DNA of 64,000 bases from contig NZ_CP013481.2 in NCBI RefSeq assembly GCF_001465595.2, forward strand, positions 5,022,001 through 5,086,000, in the 5' to 3' direction. The stretch is from Pandoraea apista. GTDB taxonomy: Bacteria; Pseudomonadota; Gammaproteobacteria; Burkholderiales; Burkholderiaceae. Below, piece by piece: positions 9,185 through 17,624 of the stretch (positions within the stretch are counted from its first letter, which is position 1; each line of letters starts with the position of its first letter). A program made the position numbers and the translations under genes. The notes under the pieces are model-generated. The model was not told where the DNA came from. It ran no database searches and saw nothing but the letters and a program-made list of their open reading frames with translations.

Positions 9185-10105
9185 ATGTTGCGTGCGCTGT
9201 TGCTTGTCATGTTTCTCGCGGCCAATGCGGCACTTGCCGCGGTGCAGTTCGGCTGGCTGAAGTGGCGTGACGTATTACCCGCCACCGGCCGTGAGCCCGC
9301 GCGCGTGCAGAAGCAACTTGATCCCGGCAACATTCGCCTGATTGGAGCTGAGGTCAGCGGGCAGGCATCGGGGGTGCCGATCTCCGGCAGCGACAAAACG
9401 CCGAGCAGCACTGGAACGGCCAACGGCGAGGGCAGCACTGGCGTCGAGAACGGTGCCGCGAATGGCACCACGCGCCACGACGCAGTTGCGGAACCAGCCT
9501 CGGCGTCGTCTGTGTCTGCAACGGCTGCGGCCGCAGCGAGCCGAGCCGTTGCGGCCACTGCACCGAGCGCGGTATCGGGCGACGCGACGGCATCGCAGGC
9601 GGCCGCAGCCGTTACGGCGTCCATCTGCCTCGACATCGGGCCGTTTGCCTCCAACGACGCGCAACAGGCGCGTGGCCTGCTGCTCGCGGCGTTGCCGTCG
9701 GGACAAGGCGACATACAATCCCTCGCACTCGACAAGCGTTACTGGGTGCATCTCAGCCCGGTGCCGAACAAGGCGGCGGCCGACAAGCAGGTGGCGCAAT
9801 TACGCTCGGCAGGCGTCACGGAGTACTTCCTGCTCAACGACGACGGCTCGAATCTGGTCGTCTCGCTTGGACTCTTCAACGATCGGGAACGTGCGGTGCG
9901 CCTGATGGCGGCGGCGCAGAAGAAAGGCGTCACGCCACAATTGAGCGAGAGGCCGAATGCAAAGAGCCGGATCATCTACCGGATCGCCGGAATCAATGCA
10001 AACGCAGCAACTCAGGTGCGCAGCGTGGTCACCCAGCAATGGGCGGCACAGTTGGTGCGCACCTGTCCGTCGCCGGCAGGTAGCCCGCCTGAAGGCGCTC
10101 GCTGA
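9185..10105 (+). CDS. SPOR domain envelope protein
   Basis: A 306-residue protein with an N-terminal hydrophobic segment (LLLVMFLAANAALAAVQFGW) acting as signal anchor. A long Ala/Ser/Thr/Gly-rich linker (~residues 60-145) follows, then a C-terminal SPOR-like fold beginning at CLDIGPF and including YWVHLSPVPNKAAADKQVAQL. SPOR domains bind denuded septal peptidoglycan, so a cell-envelope or division-associated role is likely. GGGAGG stands 8 bases before the ATG, which follows the coaX stop by one base. Last gene of the birA-coaX operon. Confidence 0.82.
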   Translation: MLRALLLVMFLAANAALAAVQFGWLKWRDVLPATGREPARVQKQLDPGNIRLIGAEVSGQASGVPISGSDKTPSSTGTANGEGSTGVENGAANGTTRHDAVAEPASASSVSATAAAAASRAVAATAPSAVSGDATASQAAAAVTASICLDIGPFASNDAQQARGLLLAALPSGQGDIQSLALDKRYWVHLSPVPNKAAADKQVAQLRSAGVTEYFLLNDDGSNLVVSLGLFNDRERAVRLMAAAQKKGVTPQLSERPNAKSRIIYRIAGINANAATQVRSVVTQQWAAQLVRTCPSPAGSPPEGAR

Positions 10106-10163
10106 ACAGGGAAACGCTGCGGATCAAAACAGGAATGCGGCGCTGCAAGCCAGCCCAAGGGAA

Positions 10164-10181
10164 GCGGTCCGGGCGGACCGC
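10164..10181. terminator. Possible convergent stem-loop
   Basis: GCGGTCC and GGACCGC form a 7-bp stem with loop GGGC in the short gap between the convergent SPOR and asparaginase genes. There is no U-tract, so termination is only suggested. Confidence 0.35.
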
Positions 10182-10198
10182 CCCTCCCAACGCCGGAC

Positions 10199-11206
10199 TT
10201 ACGCGACGCGCTTCAACTCGACAACGGGACGCACAACCCCAGTGTGGATACCACGTGCGTTCTTGATAACCGGCGCGACCCACGGGGCCAGTCCCGTCGA
10301 TTCGGGCGACTCGACCAGACCGAGTGCCTTGAGTACGGCAACCGCTGCCGTATAGAGCGCACGCATATTGCCGTCGACAACCTTGATCGCTATGCCAAGT
10401 CCGGCAGAGCGCACGCCGATCGTCTGGACACCGTCGGCGCCGATCTTCGCCGCCCAGTCGCCGGGCGCCATACGCATGAATGCCAGATCGTTACGCCCAG
10501 TGCCGGACACCATCTCCGGCTGCTGCGTCATGGCAGCAAAAAGCGTCGAGAGCGCGGCATCGTCACTGGCGGCCAACCGGGCATAAGCGCCGGCCAGCTT
10601 GTCGAGCGGCAATGCGTAGTTTGGTGCGGAGCAGCCATCGGTACCCAAGGGCAGCATGTCGCCTTTCACGCCCACGACCTCTCCCACACGCGCGCGAATT
10701 GCCTGCTGAAGCGGGTGTGCCGGGTCGAGGTAGGTCTCAAGGGGCAACCCGTGTTGCGCACAATACGCGAGGAAACCAGCGTGCTTGCCAGAACAGTTGT
10801 GGTGCAGCGACGTCGGCTTCAGATCGACGGGCGGGCGTTTGCCCGTCGCGGAGTAAAACGTCGGTGTATGGCAGCCGCACTGCAAATGGTGTTCATCGCA
10901 CCCCGCTTTGCTCAGCAGGCTTCTCACCCCGTCGACATGGAAGGTCTCGCCGGAGTGGCTCGCGCACAGCAACGCAAGCTCCGACTGCGTGAGTCCGAAG
11001 TGCGCTACGCCGTCGCCCTCGACGAAGGGCAACGCCTGAAACGGCTTGAGCGTGGAGCGTGAGAACGTAAGGAACGTGGGATCGCCTGCGGCATATTGCA
11101 GACGTCCCTGCGCGTCGACCACGGCCACGGAACCGTAGTGCACGCACTCGACCGTATCGACACCATTGGCGCCACGAGTCACCTCAACGAGCGGCGCAAG
11201 ATTCAT
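10199..11206 (-). CDS. L-asparaginase, Rhizobium etli type (Asparaginase_II)
   Basis: A 335-residue enzyme hydrolysing L-asparagine to aspartate and ammonia. It belongs to the R. etli AnsA-like family, unrelated to E. coli asparaginases. The family's active-site elements are visible: Ser and Lys in RSTLKPFQ, Ser in CASHSGE, the Cys-Lys pair in HNCSGKHAGF, a second metal-site Cys in TDGCSAPNY, and Lys in AAKIGADG. Length matches the family. The ATG overlaps the stop of the upstream hldE-type gene (ATGA), an unexpected partner, so the two are probably co-translated. No signal peptide, so it is cytoplasmic. Confidence 0.88.
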   Translation of the reverse strand: MNLAPLVEVTRGANGVDTVECVHYGSVAVVDAQGRLQYAAGDPTFLTFSRSTLKPFQALPFVEGDGVAHFGLTQSELALLCASHSGETFHVDGVRSLLSKAGCDEHHLQCGCHTPTFYSATGKRPPVDLKPTSLHHNCSGKHAGFLAYCAQHGLPLETYLDPAHPLQQAIRARVGEVVGVKGDMLPLGTDGCSAPNYALPLDKLAGAYARLAASDDAALSTLFAAMTQQPEMVSGTGRNDLAFMRMAPGDWAAKIGADGVQTIGVRSAGLGIAIKVVDGNMRALYTAAVAVLKALGLVESPESTGLAPWVAPVIKNARGIHTGVVRPVVELKRVA

Positions 11207-11706
11207 GACTGAGCCCGCACTTTCTTGAGCAACGACGTGGTCGAGCGCTGGTGTTCGAACGGAATGGCCACGGCCGTACCGCCCCATCCGCGAACGAGCG
11301 CGGACTCCGGCAGCTTGTCCATGTCGTAGTCGCCGCCTTTGACGAGAATGTCGGGCCGCACGGCAGCGATCAACGACTCAGGCGTGGTCTCGCCGAACGT
11401 TACGACATAGTCGACGCTTTGCAGCGCCGCGAGCAGTGCCGCACGGTCGTTTTCGTTGTTGATCGGCCGATCGTCGCCCTTGCCTAACGTGCGCACCGAT
11501 GCGTCGGTATTCACACCGACGATCAGGCACGCGCCCAGTGCCCGCGCTTGTGCAAGATAGGTCACGTGACCGCGATGCAGAATATCGAACACGCCGTTGG
11601 TAAACACGAGCGGTCGCGGCAGCGTCGGCGTCAGCGCCGCAAGGGCTTCACGCGAAAGAATCTTGGCCTCGAAATCGGCCGGGGAAGTGACTTGGGAAGA
11701 TGACAT
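11203..11706 (-). CDS. hldC: D-glycero-beta-D-manno-heptose 1-phosphate adenylyltransferase
   Basis: A 167-residue cytidylyltransferase-like domain protein. It has the nucleotide-binding motif NGVFDILHRGHVTYL, then VGVNTDASVRTLGKG, and the C-terminal PFEHQRSTTSLLKKVR. It matches the adenylyltransferase half of HldE as a stand-alone protein (RfaE domain II), which makes ADP-heptose for lipopolysaccharide inner core. The heptose kinase half is not next to it and must lie elsewhere. Start ATG at 11706. It overlaps the downstream asparaginase by 4 bases. Confidence 0.88.
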   Translation of the reverse strand: MSSSQVTSPADFEAKILSREALAALTPTLPRPLVFTNGVFDILHRGHVTYLAQARALGACLIVGVNTDASVRTLGKGDDRPINNENDRAALLAALQSVDYVVTFGETTPESLIAAVRPDILVKGGDYDMDKLPESALVRGWGGTAVAIPFEHQRSTTSLLKKVRAQS

Positions 11707-11756
11707 GACAATGAGTCTGAATGGACGCGCTATTGTCCCACGCCGCGTGCGGGGCA

Positions 11757-11782
11757 ACAAAAAAGGGGCCGAAGCCCCTTTT
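11757..11782 (-). terminator. Rho-independent terminator of the ferritin-like gene
   Basis: AAAAGGGGC and GCCCCTTTT form a strong hairpin with loop CGAA, followed on the minus strand by further Ts. It lies 26 bases after the stop of the diiron protein gene. Confidence 0.9.
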
Positions 11783-11807
11783 CTGATGTACGGACGTGAC
11801 TCGCGTC

Positions 11808-12689
11808 TTACGCCGAGGTCGCCACGGCCGGTGCCGGTGCGGTCACCGCTGCCAGACGGCTGGTGATTTCCTTGCGGTAGCGATTCAGGTCCTGCGCCGT
11901 TGCAAACGTGCGCTCAAACAGCAGCGACATGTTGTGCAGAATGCGCTCGACAACCTTTTTCTCCCAGCTATCGTCGAACTTGATCTGTTCGTCGAGCCAG
12001 TGTTCGAGCCATTCCGGTTCCGGCAGACGCGACTGTACCGTGTCGTTCGGGAACAGGTCCTTGTTCACGTGCAGGTTGGTCGGGTGCAACGGCTTTTCGG
12101 TGCGACGCGCCGATGCCATCAGCACACCGATCTTCGCGAACGCAGCGCGCGCGTTATCGCCAAAGCTCGTCAGCGCCTTCTTCATGTAACGCAGGTAAGC
12201 GCCGCCGTGACGGGCTTCGTCGCGCGAAATGATTTCGTAGATCGCCTTGATGACCGGCTCGGTGTGCCATTCGGCAGCGCGGCGATACCAGTGGTTCAGG
12301 CGAATTTCACCGCAGAAGTGCAGCATGAGCGTCTCGAGCGGCGGGGCCGGATCGAACGGGAAACGCACGGCATGCAATTCAGCCTCGGTCGGCACGAGGT
12401 CCGGGCGGAAGCGGCGCAAGTATTCCATGAGCACCAGCGAGTGCTTCTGCTCTTCAAAGAACCACACGCTCATGAACGCGGAGAAGTCGCTGTCGTCGCG
12501 GTTATCGCGCAGGAACATCTCGGTCGCCGGGAGTGCCGCCCATTCCGTGATGGCGTTCATCTTGATGGTGCGCGCCTGATCGTCGGTGAGTTGGCTAGCG
12601 TCGAATTTGTCCCACGGAATGTCCTTCTCCATGTTCCATCGCACTGCCTCCAGCGACTTGTACAGCTCGGGATACAGCATTTCGTTCAT
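11808..12689 (-). CDS. Ferritin-like diiron protein (acyl-ACP-desaturase-like)
   Basis: A 293-residue helical protein carrying two E-x-x-H iron motifs (FFEEQKH near residue 85 and SRDEARH near 160), with further Glu residues in ITEWAALPATE and FCGEIRLNHW. This is the four-helix diiron arrangement of plant-type acyl-ACP desaturases and related ferritin-like oxygenases. The substrate is not known. ATG at 12689 has GGGGG 8 bases upstream; an in-frame TTG at 12704 would add five residues. It is monocistronic, with its own terminator. Confidence 0.75.
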   Translation of the reverse strand: MNEMLYPELYKSLEAVRWNMEKDIPWDKFDASQLTDDQARTIKMNAITEWAALPATEMFLRDNRDDSDFSAFMSVWFFEEQKHSLVLMEYLRRFRPDLVPTEAELHAVRFPFDPAPPLETLMLHFCGEIRLNHWYRRAAEWHTEPVIKAIYEIISRDEARHGGAYLRYMKKALTSFGDNARAAFAKIGVLMASARRTEKPLHPTNLHVNKDLFPNDTVQSRLPEPEWLEHWLDEQIKFDDSWEKKVVERILHNMSLLFERTFATAQDLNRYRKEITSRLAAVTAPAPAVATSA

Positions 12690-13396
12690 TTCAATTACCC
12701 CCAAGGTCGCGAGACCTTACACCAGGACTCAAGATAGTATTGTGAAAGTTTACGCCGAATTTCGACAGACAAAACGGTGAGCGTGTCGCGGGCGGCCCCC
12801 GCCGTCCGGCTTCACGTCTTGAACCCTGCCGTCGCGGAAGGACGGCGAATTAACGCCTGTGATCTGGCCGCACATTAGCGATATGGCTTAGAGCGACCCT
12901 ACTAAAATATGGGCAAACTCTTGAATCATAACATAAAAGCCTTTCATGACCGCCTTCGCTGACAGCCACATGACGGTAATGCGTCGTAATTTTGACGCCC
13001 GTCAAAATGTCACGCAATGCGCCTAAGCTCAAAGGGCGACAAGCATCCCGGCCACCATTCGACGGAATGACCGGCACGCACTGCCCAGGCGCTCCGGTGG
13101 CCAAGCCAGCCACGGCAACGCCAAGGTGGCGCGTCAGGGTATGTCCTTGTGCCGCGGGCCTGCGCGAGCGGCACCCGATGGTCTACGCTAAAAGCAAACG
13201 TTCCGAATTTGCGGCCTGAGATCTGAAGTTACAACGGCCAACGCGATGGATTGCTGTTCGCAGCACCCATTTTGATGATAGTTCTCAGTCGCAATTACGC
13301 AACATGTTGTACTGGCCAGTGCGTCGGCAGAACGGCCTGCGCACTGCCAACGGGCCTTCCTACTCGACTGGATCCTTCACCGAAAAGGAGCCGAGC
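12690..13396. other. Long spacer between divergent genes
   Basis: About 700 bases between the diiron protein and the chalcone-isomerase-like gene. I see no coding pattern or RNA gene. It contains an A/T-rich patch around 12895-12950, where promoter elements are likely, and a 20-bp inverted repeat at 12989-13008. Confidence 0.6.
12989..13008. promoter_or_regulatory. Operator-like inverted repeat
   Basis: ATTTTGACG and CGTCAAAAT are perfect 9-bp arms around CC, in a divergent spacer. This is the usual layout of a dimeric repressor site. It has no following U-tract, so a terminator is unlikely. No regulator gene is adjacent. Confidence 0.45.
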
Positions 13397-13957
13397 ATGG
13401 CAACTCGTCCCGCATTTGCCGAATGGCTGCGCACCGCCTGTTTTCTGGCGATGGTGACGTCAGCTCCCGGTGCTCTGGCGTTCGACGCCGGGCAATTGGC
13501 CTCTCAGGAGATCCCCGCCGCCCATCTGGTTGGGCACGGTTCATTCACCCGCCTGGGTTTCCATCTCTACGATGCAGAACTCTTTTCCGGCCCCGATCGT
13601 CTCAGCGCGAATTGGGGTACGCACCCGCTAGTGCTGGATCTGCGTTACGCGCGCAGCTTCAAGTCGCATACGCTGGTGCAGCGTAGTCTGATCGAGATGA
13701 CCAAACTGCAAGTGGCGACCGACGAGGAACGCCAGCGATGGGCCGACGAACTCGCGCGCATCTTGCCAGACGTCGCGGCCGGCCAGCATTTGACCGGCGT
13801 ATTCCGGCCCGGCGACGGCACGCGTTTCTTCTCTGACGGCAAGCTCATTGGACAGATCCCGGGCGACGCCTTCGGCCGGGCATTCTTCGCCATCTGGCTC
13901 GACCCGCGCACGAGCGCCCCCGACCTGCGCGCCGAGTTGATCAGCGACGCGCATTGA
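13397..13957 (+). CDS. Chalcone isomerase-like periplasmic protein
   Basis: A 186-residue protein with a signal peptide (hydrophobic CFLAMVTSAPGALA, cleavage near AFD). The domain resembles the bacterial chalcone-isomerase-like family: GHGSFTRLGFHLYDAELF, LRYARSFKSHTLVQRSLIEM, and a late PGDGTRFFSDGKLIG with a C-terminal FFAIWLDPRTSAP. Bacterial members are not known to act on flavonoids; their role is unclear. Start ATG has AAAAGGAG upstream. The NTF2-like gene that follows after 186 bases may be functionally linked. Confidence 0.82.
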   Translation: MATRPAFAEWLRTACFLAMVTSAPGALAFDAGQLASQEIPAAHLVGHGSFTRLGFHLYDAELFSGPDRLSANWGTHPLVLDLRYARSFKSHTLVQRSLIEMTKLQVATDEERQRWADELARILPDVAAGQHLTGVFRPGDGTRFFSDGKLIGQIPGDAFGRAFFAIWLDPRTSAPDLRAELISDAH

Positions 13958-14143
13958 GACTGCGTTCGGCGCGCGCTGGCGGAAATCGCATCAGCGCTAC
14001 GCGCGCCGCGTGGTCGCCATGGGGGTGTAACTTACGGAAGTCCGGTCTCGGCACCGCACACCTGCGACCGCTAGGTGCAGACCCGAACCGGCCAGGGACT
14101 GTCGATCGAATCGCGCTGTCACAGCGCCCTCGCGAGCGTGCCT

Positions 14144-14581
14144 ATGGATATCGATCATGCTGCGGCGCTCACGCGCCTCACGCGGTACTTCGAGACCCTT
14201 ACCCGCCTGAGCCTCTCGAACCTGGGCGAGTTTTACACGCCCAACGTCTATCTCAAGACACCGCTACATGAGGTGCGCAGCGCAGCCGAAGTCGCCAACC
14301 TGCTCACCCATCTGTTCGAACGCGTCGACGCACCGCGCTTCGAAATCACCGCTACGCTGCTGCAACACAATCAGGCGATGCTTGTCTGGAATCTTCATTT
14401 CCATACCAAACGATGGCTCGAAGACGAACAGATCATCCACGGGGCATCGCACCTGCGCCTGGCTGTCGACGGGCGAGTCACCTACCAGCGCGACTATTGG
14501 GACGCCACTGAAGACGTCTATGCGAAGCTACCTCTCGTTGGACGCTTATTGCGTTGGTTGCAACAACGTCTGTTCCGCTGA
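14144..14581 (+). CDS. NTF2/SnoaL-like protein
   Basis: A 145-residue protein with the alpha+beta cone pattern of the NTF2-like superfamily: N-terminal helices (ALTRLTRYFETLTRLSLSNL), EFYTPNVYLKTPLHEVRSAAEV, strands MLVWNLHFHTKRW and HLRLAVDGRVTYQRDYWDA, then a C-terminal basic amphipathic stretch. Superfamily members are small enzymes or binding proteins, so no specific function follows. No strong ribosome site is visible. The upstream chalcone-isomerase-like gene is on the same strand. Confidence 0.75.
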   Translation: MDIDHAAALTRLTRYFETLTRLSLSNLGEFYTPNVYLKTPLHEVRSAAEVANLLTHLFERVDAPRFEITATLLQHNQAMLVWNLHFHTKRWLEDEQIIHGASHLRLAVDGRVTYQRDYWDATEDVYAKLPLVGRLLRWLQQRLFR

Positions 14582-14695
14582 CACGCCTGCAACGGACCGC
14601 CCGCCACAAAGGGCAGTTTTCTTCAATACGCAGTACGCGCCGCGGCCTACATTCGGAACCTCGTTTCATACGCGTCTCTTGCATTGAGGTTTCCG

Positions 14696-15283
14696 ATGAC
14701 ACTTTTCTATTCGATGGCCGCGTTCGCGCTGGCCGCGTCGATCACGCCCGGACCGGTCAACGTTGTAGCCCTGGGCTCGGGTGCACGCTATGGACTCGTA
14801 CCCAGCCTGCGTCACGTCACGGGCGCGACGGCAGGTTTCGTCGTGCTGCTCGTCGCGGTCGGCTTCGGGGTGTACGAGTTGCTGCAACGCATGCCCGTTC
14901 TGATGCACGCGATTCAGTGGTTCGGCGTGGCGTTCCTCCTCTATATGGCGTACAAGCTGGCGATCGACGACGGTGAACTCGGCGAGGCCGACGCACAACG
15001 CGGTCCGACGATGTCACACGGCGCGGTCATGCAATGGCTCAACCCGAAAGCCTGGCTTGCGGCATTGGCCGGAATGGGCGCGTACACGGCGGGAGACCCC
15101 GCACGCATCTGGCAATTCGCAGCGATCTACTTCGTGGTCTGCTGGCTGTCGGTGGGATGCTGGGCGGCGGCGGGCGCGATGCTGCGGCATCACATGCGCG
15201 ACGCCCGGCGCGTGCGGCGTCTGAATCGGGTGATGGCGGCGTTGCTGGCCGGAAGTGCGGTGTATCTGGTGGCGGCGACGTAA
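14696..15283 (+). CDS. LysE-family amino acid/metabolite exporter
   Basis: A 195-residue membrane protein with about six helices. It begins with the LysE/RhtB hallmark SITPGPVNVVALGSGARYG and later has QWLNPKAWLAALAGMGAY, both diagnostic of this exporter family. It should expel amino acids or related small solutes across the inner membrane; the substrate is not evident. ATG at 14696 has GAGG 7 bases upstream. It converges with an AraC-type regulator gene whose effector domain may sense the exported compound, by analogy with other LysE-AraC pairs. Confidence 0.88.
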   Translation: MTLFYSMAAFALAASITPGPVNVVALGSGARYGLVPSLRHVTGATAGFVVLLVAVGFGVYELLQRMPVLMHAIQWFGVAFLLYMAYKLAIDDGELGEADAQRGPTMSHGAVMQWLNPKAWLAALAGMGAYTAGDPARIWQFAAIYFVVCWLSVGCWAAAGAMLRHHMRDARRVRRLNRVMAALLAGSAVYLVAAT

Positions 15284-15332
15284 TCGGCGAAGCGGTGCAA
15301 CGCGGCGCGACGCCGCACCGGCGGCCGCCGTA

Positions 15333-16175
15333 TTAGGCCGCGCGCGGTTCCCGGTAGTGTCCGGGCGTGACGGCAAGAAGCTGTTTGAAGGTGCGCTGGA
15401 AATGCGCCTGATCGGCAAAACCCGCATCGAGCGCGACTTCCGCGATGGCATGCCCGCGGCGCAATCGCCCACGCGCGTACTGAATTCGCTGATTCATCAG
15501 GAAGGCGTGCGGTGTCAGGCCGTACTGCGCGCGAAAGGCCCGCGTGAGATACGACGCCGACAGGCCCGCCGCCTCACAAATCTGTGCCAGCGTCAGGGCT
15601 TCGCAGCAGTGTGCGCGAATAAAATCGGCGGCTTCGCGCAGCTTGTGCGAGTCGTCGCGCATCGGCCGTGGCGCCGGGTTCAGACGTTCGTGAGCATCGA
15701 TGAAGAACTGCTGCACAACGCTCTCGCGCTCGAGCCGGTCGCGCGACACGTCGGTGCAAACGTCATAGAGCCGGTTCAGTCCCTCGTACAACACCGGATC
15801 GGTCGACGACATCGGATCGAACAGATGCAGGTCGGGGCCGTGTCCGAAGCCCAGCTCGCGCTGCAAATCCCGTAACCACGCCGTGTCGACGAACAACATG
15901 CGATACGCCCAGGCCTCGTCGCCAATCGGGTTGCAGGCGTGCACCGCGTCGGGGTTCATCACCACGACACTGCCGCGCCCGACGGTCTCTCGCGCTCGTC
16001 CGTTCACGTAGGTACTCCGCCCGCCGGTCACCGCGCCGATGGAAAACGTTTCGTGGCTGTGCAACGCGTAGCATACGCGGCGGCCGTCGAGCACTTCGCG
16101 CGCTTCGATGAACGGCAGGGCCGGATCGCGCCAGAACGTAGACGGGTAAGGACAGGCGACAGTGGATTTCGACAT
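15333..16175 (-). CDS. AraC-family transcriptional regulator
   Basis: A 280-residue regulator. The N-terminal half is a cupin-like effector domain (HSHETFSIGAVTGG, then VVMNPDAVHACNP). The C-terminal ~100 residues carry two helix-turn-helix units: LTLAQICEAAGLSASYLTRAF, and AIAEVALDAGFADQAHFQRT followed by VTPGHYR. It lies tail-to-tail with the LysE exporter. This cupin-HTH type often regulates neighbouring exporters, so control of the LysE gene is a reasonable guess. Start ATG at 16175, without a clear ribosome site. Confidence 0.88.
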   Translation of the reverse strand: MSKSTVACPYPSTFWRDPALPFIEAREVLDGRRVCYALHSHETFSIGAVTGGRSTYVNGRARETVGRGSVVVMNPDAVHACNPIGDEAWAYRMLFVDTAWLRDLQRELGFGHGPDLHLFDPMSSTDPVLYEGLNRLYDVCTDVSRDRLERESVVQQFFIDAHERLNPAPRPMRDDSHKLREAADFIRAHCCEALTLAQICEAAGLSASYLTRAFRAQYGLTPHAFLMNQRIQYARGRLRRGHAIAEVALDAGFADQAHFQRTFKQLLAVTPGHYREPRAA

Positions 16176-16218
16176 AAGCGTGTGATTTCGTGACGGCGAC
16201 CGGGGCATTTCGTTGGCG

Positions 16219-17508
16219 TCATGCCGCCGGCTTGCCGGTGTCGGCCATGGCGACGGACGAGTCTGTGGACAGCGGGGAATTCGCCGACTGTTCGACGCCG
16301 CCCACCGCACCGGCTTCGACATCGTCGAGTGGACTGGTGCCGTCTGCCTCGGCCACGAGCCATGCGGCGATCGCGTCGCGTTGCGCGTAGGCGTCGGCCT
16401 CTCCCAGCGCGATGAGTTCCTGAGTGTACGACGACTCGAACAGCAGATAGCTGGCGAACGCCGCACCGCGCGCTTCGTCGGCGCCAATCGCGCCAAGCAT
16501 GGTGCGCACGGCACGTGGCAACTGGTGCAGGTGACGCGCGGCAATCGGTTCGATGCGTTGGCTCGGCGAGATGACCAGCGTTTCGATGGGCCGCCAGCCG
16601 CTCGACTCCCGATGCGCCTCTGGCACATGCCGCAGTACATTGTTAATGTGCTGAAGACGCTCCAGGTCTGCCGACAGGCCATCGATGAATACGCTCGCAA
16701 GGGCTTGTCCGCCGATCTGCGCGAGGCTCGGATAGCCGCCGATGCGCTCGCCACTGCTGTCAAGCCCGTATTGTCCGTGCGACGCACCGATGATCAGGAT
16801 GCGGGTCGCCCCCAGATGAATCGGCGGACTCAGCGGAGCGATCTGGCGCATCGACCCATCCCCGAAATATTCGGGTTGGCCGTCGAGATCGAGTTCGATG
16901 GCAGGAAAGAGAAACGGGATCGCGCTCGACGCCAGCAAGTGTTCGACGCTCAACGGCACCGCACGCGCCAGTCGCAGCGAACGCTTCCACGGCTGAATCG
17001 GTTCCGCGCTCTGGTAGAAGGTCACGTGTTTGCCCGACGAGTACGACAGCGCCGTGACGGACAGCGCCGCGAGCGCCCCCGAGGCGAACACTTCCGGCAA
17101 CCGGTCGAGACGAATTGCCATGCGCAACATGTCGGCGAGCGGCGACCAGTCGAACAGCGAGCGCGGAGCACGTCGCAGCGCCCAGCCGAGCGAAAGCGCA
17201 GCCAGCCAACGCGCACCGGTGGCGGCCACGCCCAGAGAGTCGGCCCGGAATACCTGCCCGGCGTGGAACTGACGCCACACGGCATCGAGCTTGATGACAC
17301 CGTGCTGGAAATCATCCGCATTCGAGGCGAGCGCCGCCGCGTTGATCGCCCCGGCCGACGTGCCGCAGACAATCGGAAACGGGATCGCGCGCCGCGACGG
17401 CAAGACTTCTCGCTGAATCGCGGCGATTGCCGCGAGCACGCCCACCTGATACGCGGCGCGTGCACCGCCGCCCATCAGGACGAGACCGGTACGTTCACCT
17501 GAAATCAT
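16219..17508 (-). CDS. Patatin-like phospholipase
   Basis: A 429-residue protein with a patatin lipase domain: oxyanion loop GGGARAAYQVGVL (~residues 14-26), nucleophile motif GTSAG (~52) and the catalytic Asp in GDGSMRQ (~215). These form the Ser-Asp dyad of bacterial patatin hydrolases that act on phospholipids or acyl esters. The C-terminal ~60 residues are acidic and low-complexity. No signal peptide, so it is probably cytoplasmic. GAGGAGG stands just before the ATG. PhaM lies upstream on the same strand; a role in storage-lipid or polyhydroxyalkanoate granules is possible but unproven. Confidence 0.88.
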   Translation of the reverse strand: MISGERTGLVLMGGGARAAYQVGVLAAIAAIQREVLPSRRAIPFPIVCGTSAGAINAAALASNADDFQHGVIKLDAVWRQFHAGQVFRADSLGVAATGARWLAALSLGWALRRAPRSLFDWSPLADMLRMAIRLDRLPEVFASGALAALSVTALSYSSGKHVTFYQSAEPIQPWKRSLRLARAVPLSVEHLLASSAIPFLFPAIELDLDGQPEYFGDGSMRQIAPLSPPIHLGATRILIIGASHGQYGLDSSGERIGGYPSLAQIGGQALASVFIDGLSADLERLQHINNVLRHVPEAHRESSGWRPIETLVISPSQRIEPIAARHLHQLPRAVRTMLGAIGADEARGAAFASYLLFESSYTQELIALGEADAYAQRDAIAAWLVAEADGTSPLDDVEAGAVGGVEQSANSPLSTDSSVAMADTGKPAA

Positions 17509-17624
17509 GGGGGCCTCCTCCCGACTTTGCTGTCGTTGCGCTTGCCGTGCGAGCGGCATCCGTTATGCCATCGCGGTGGTCCTCGCCGAGCGTCGGCGCG
17601 CCACACGTCACCGGCCCGACGGCG

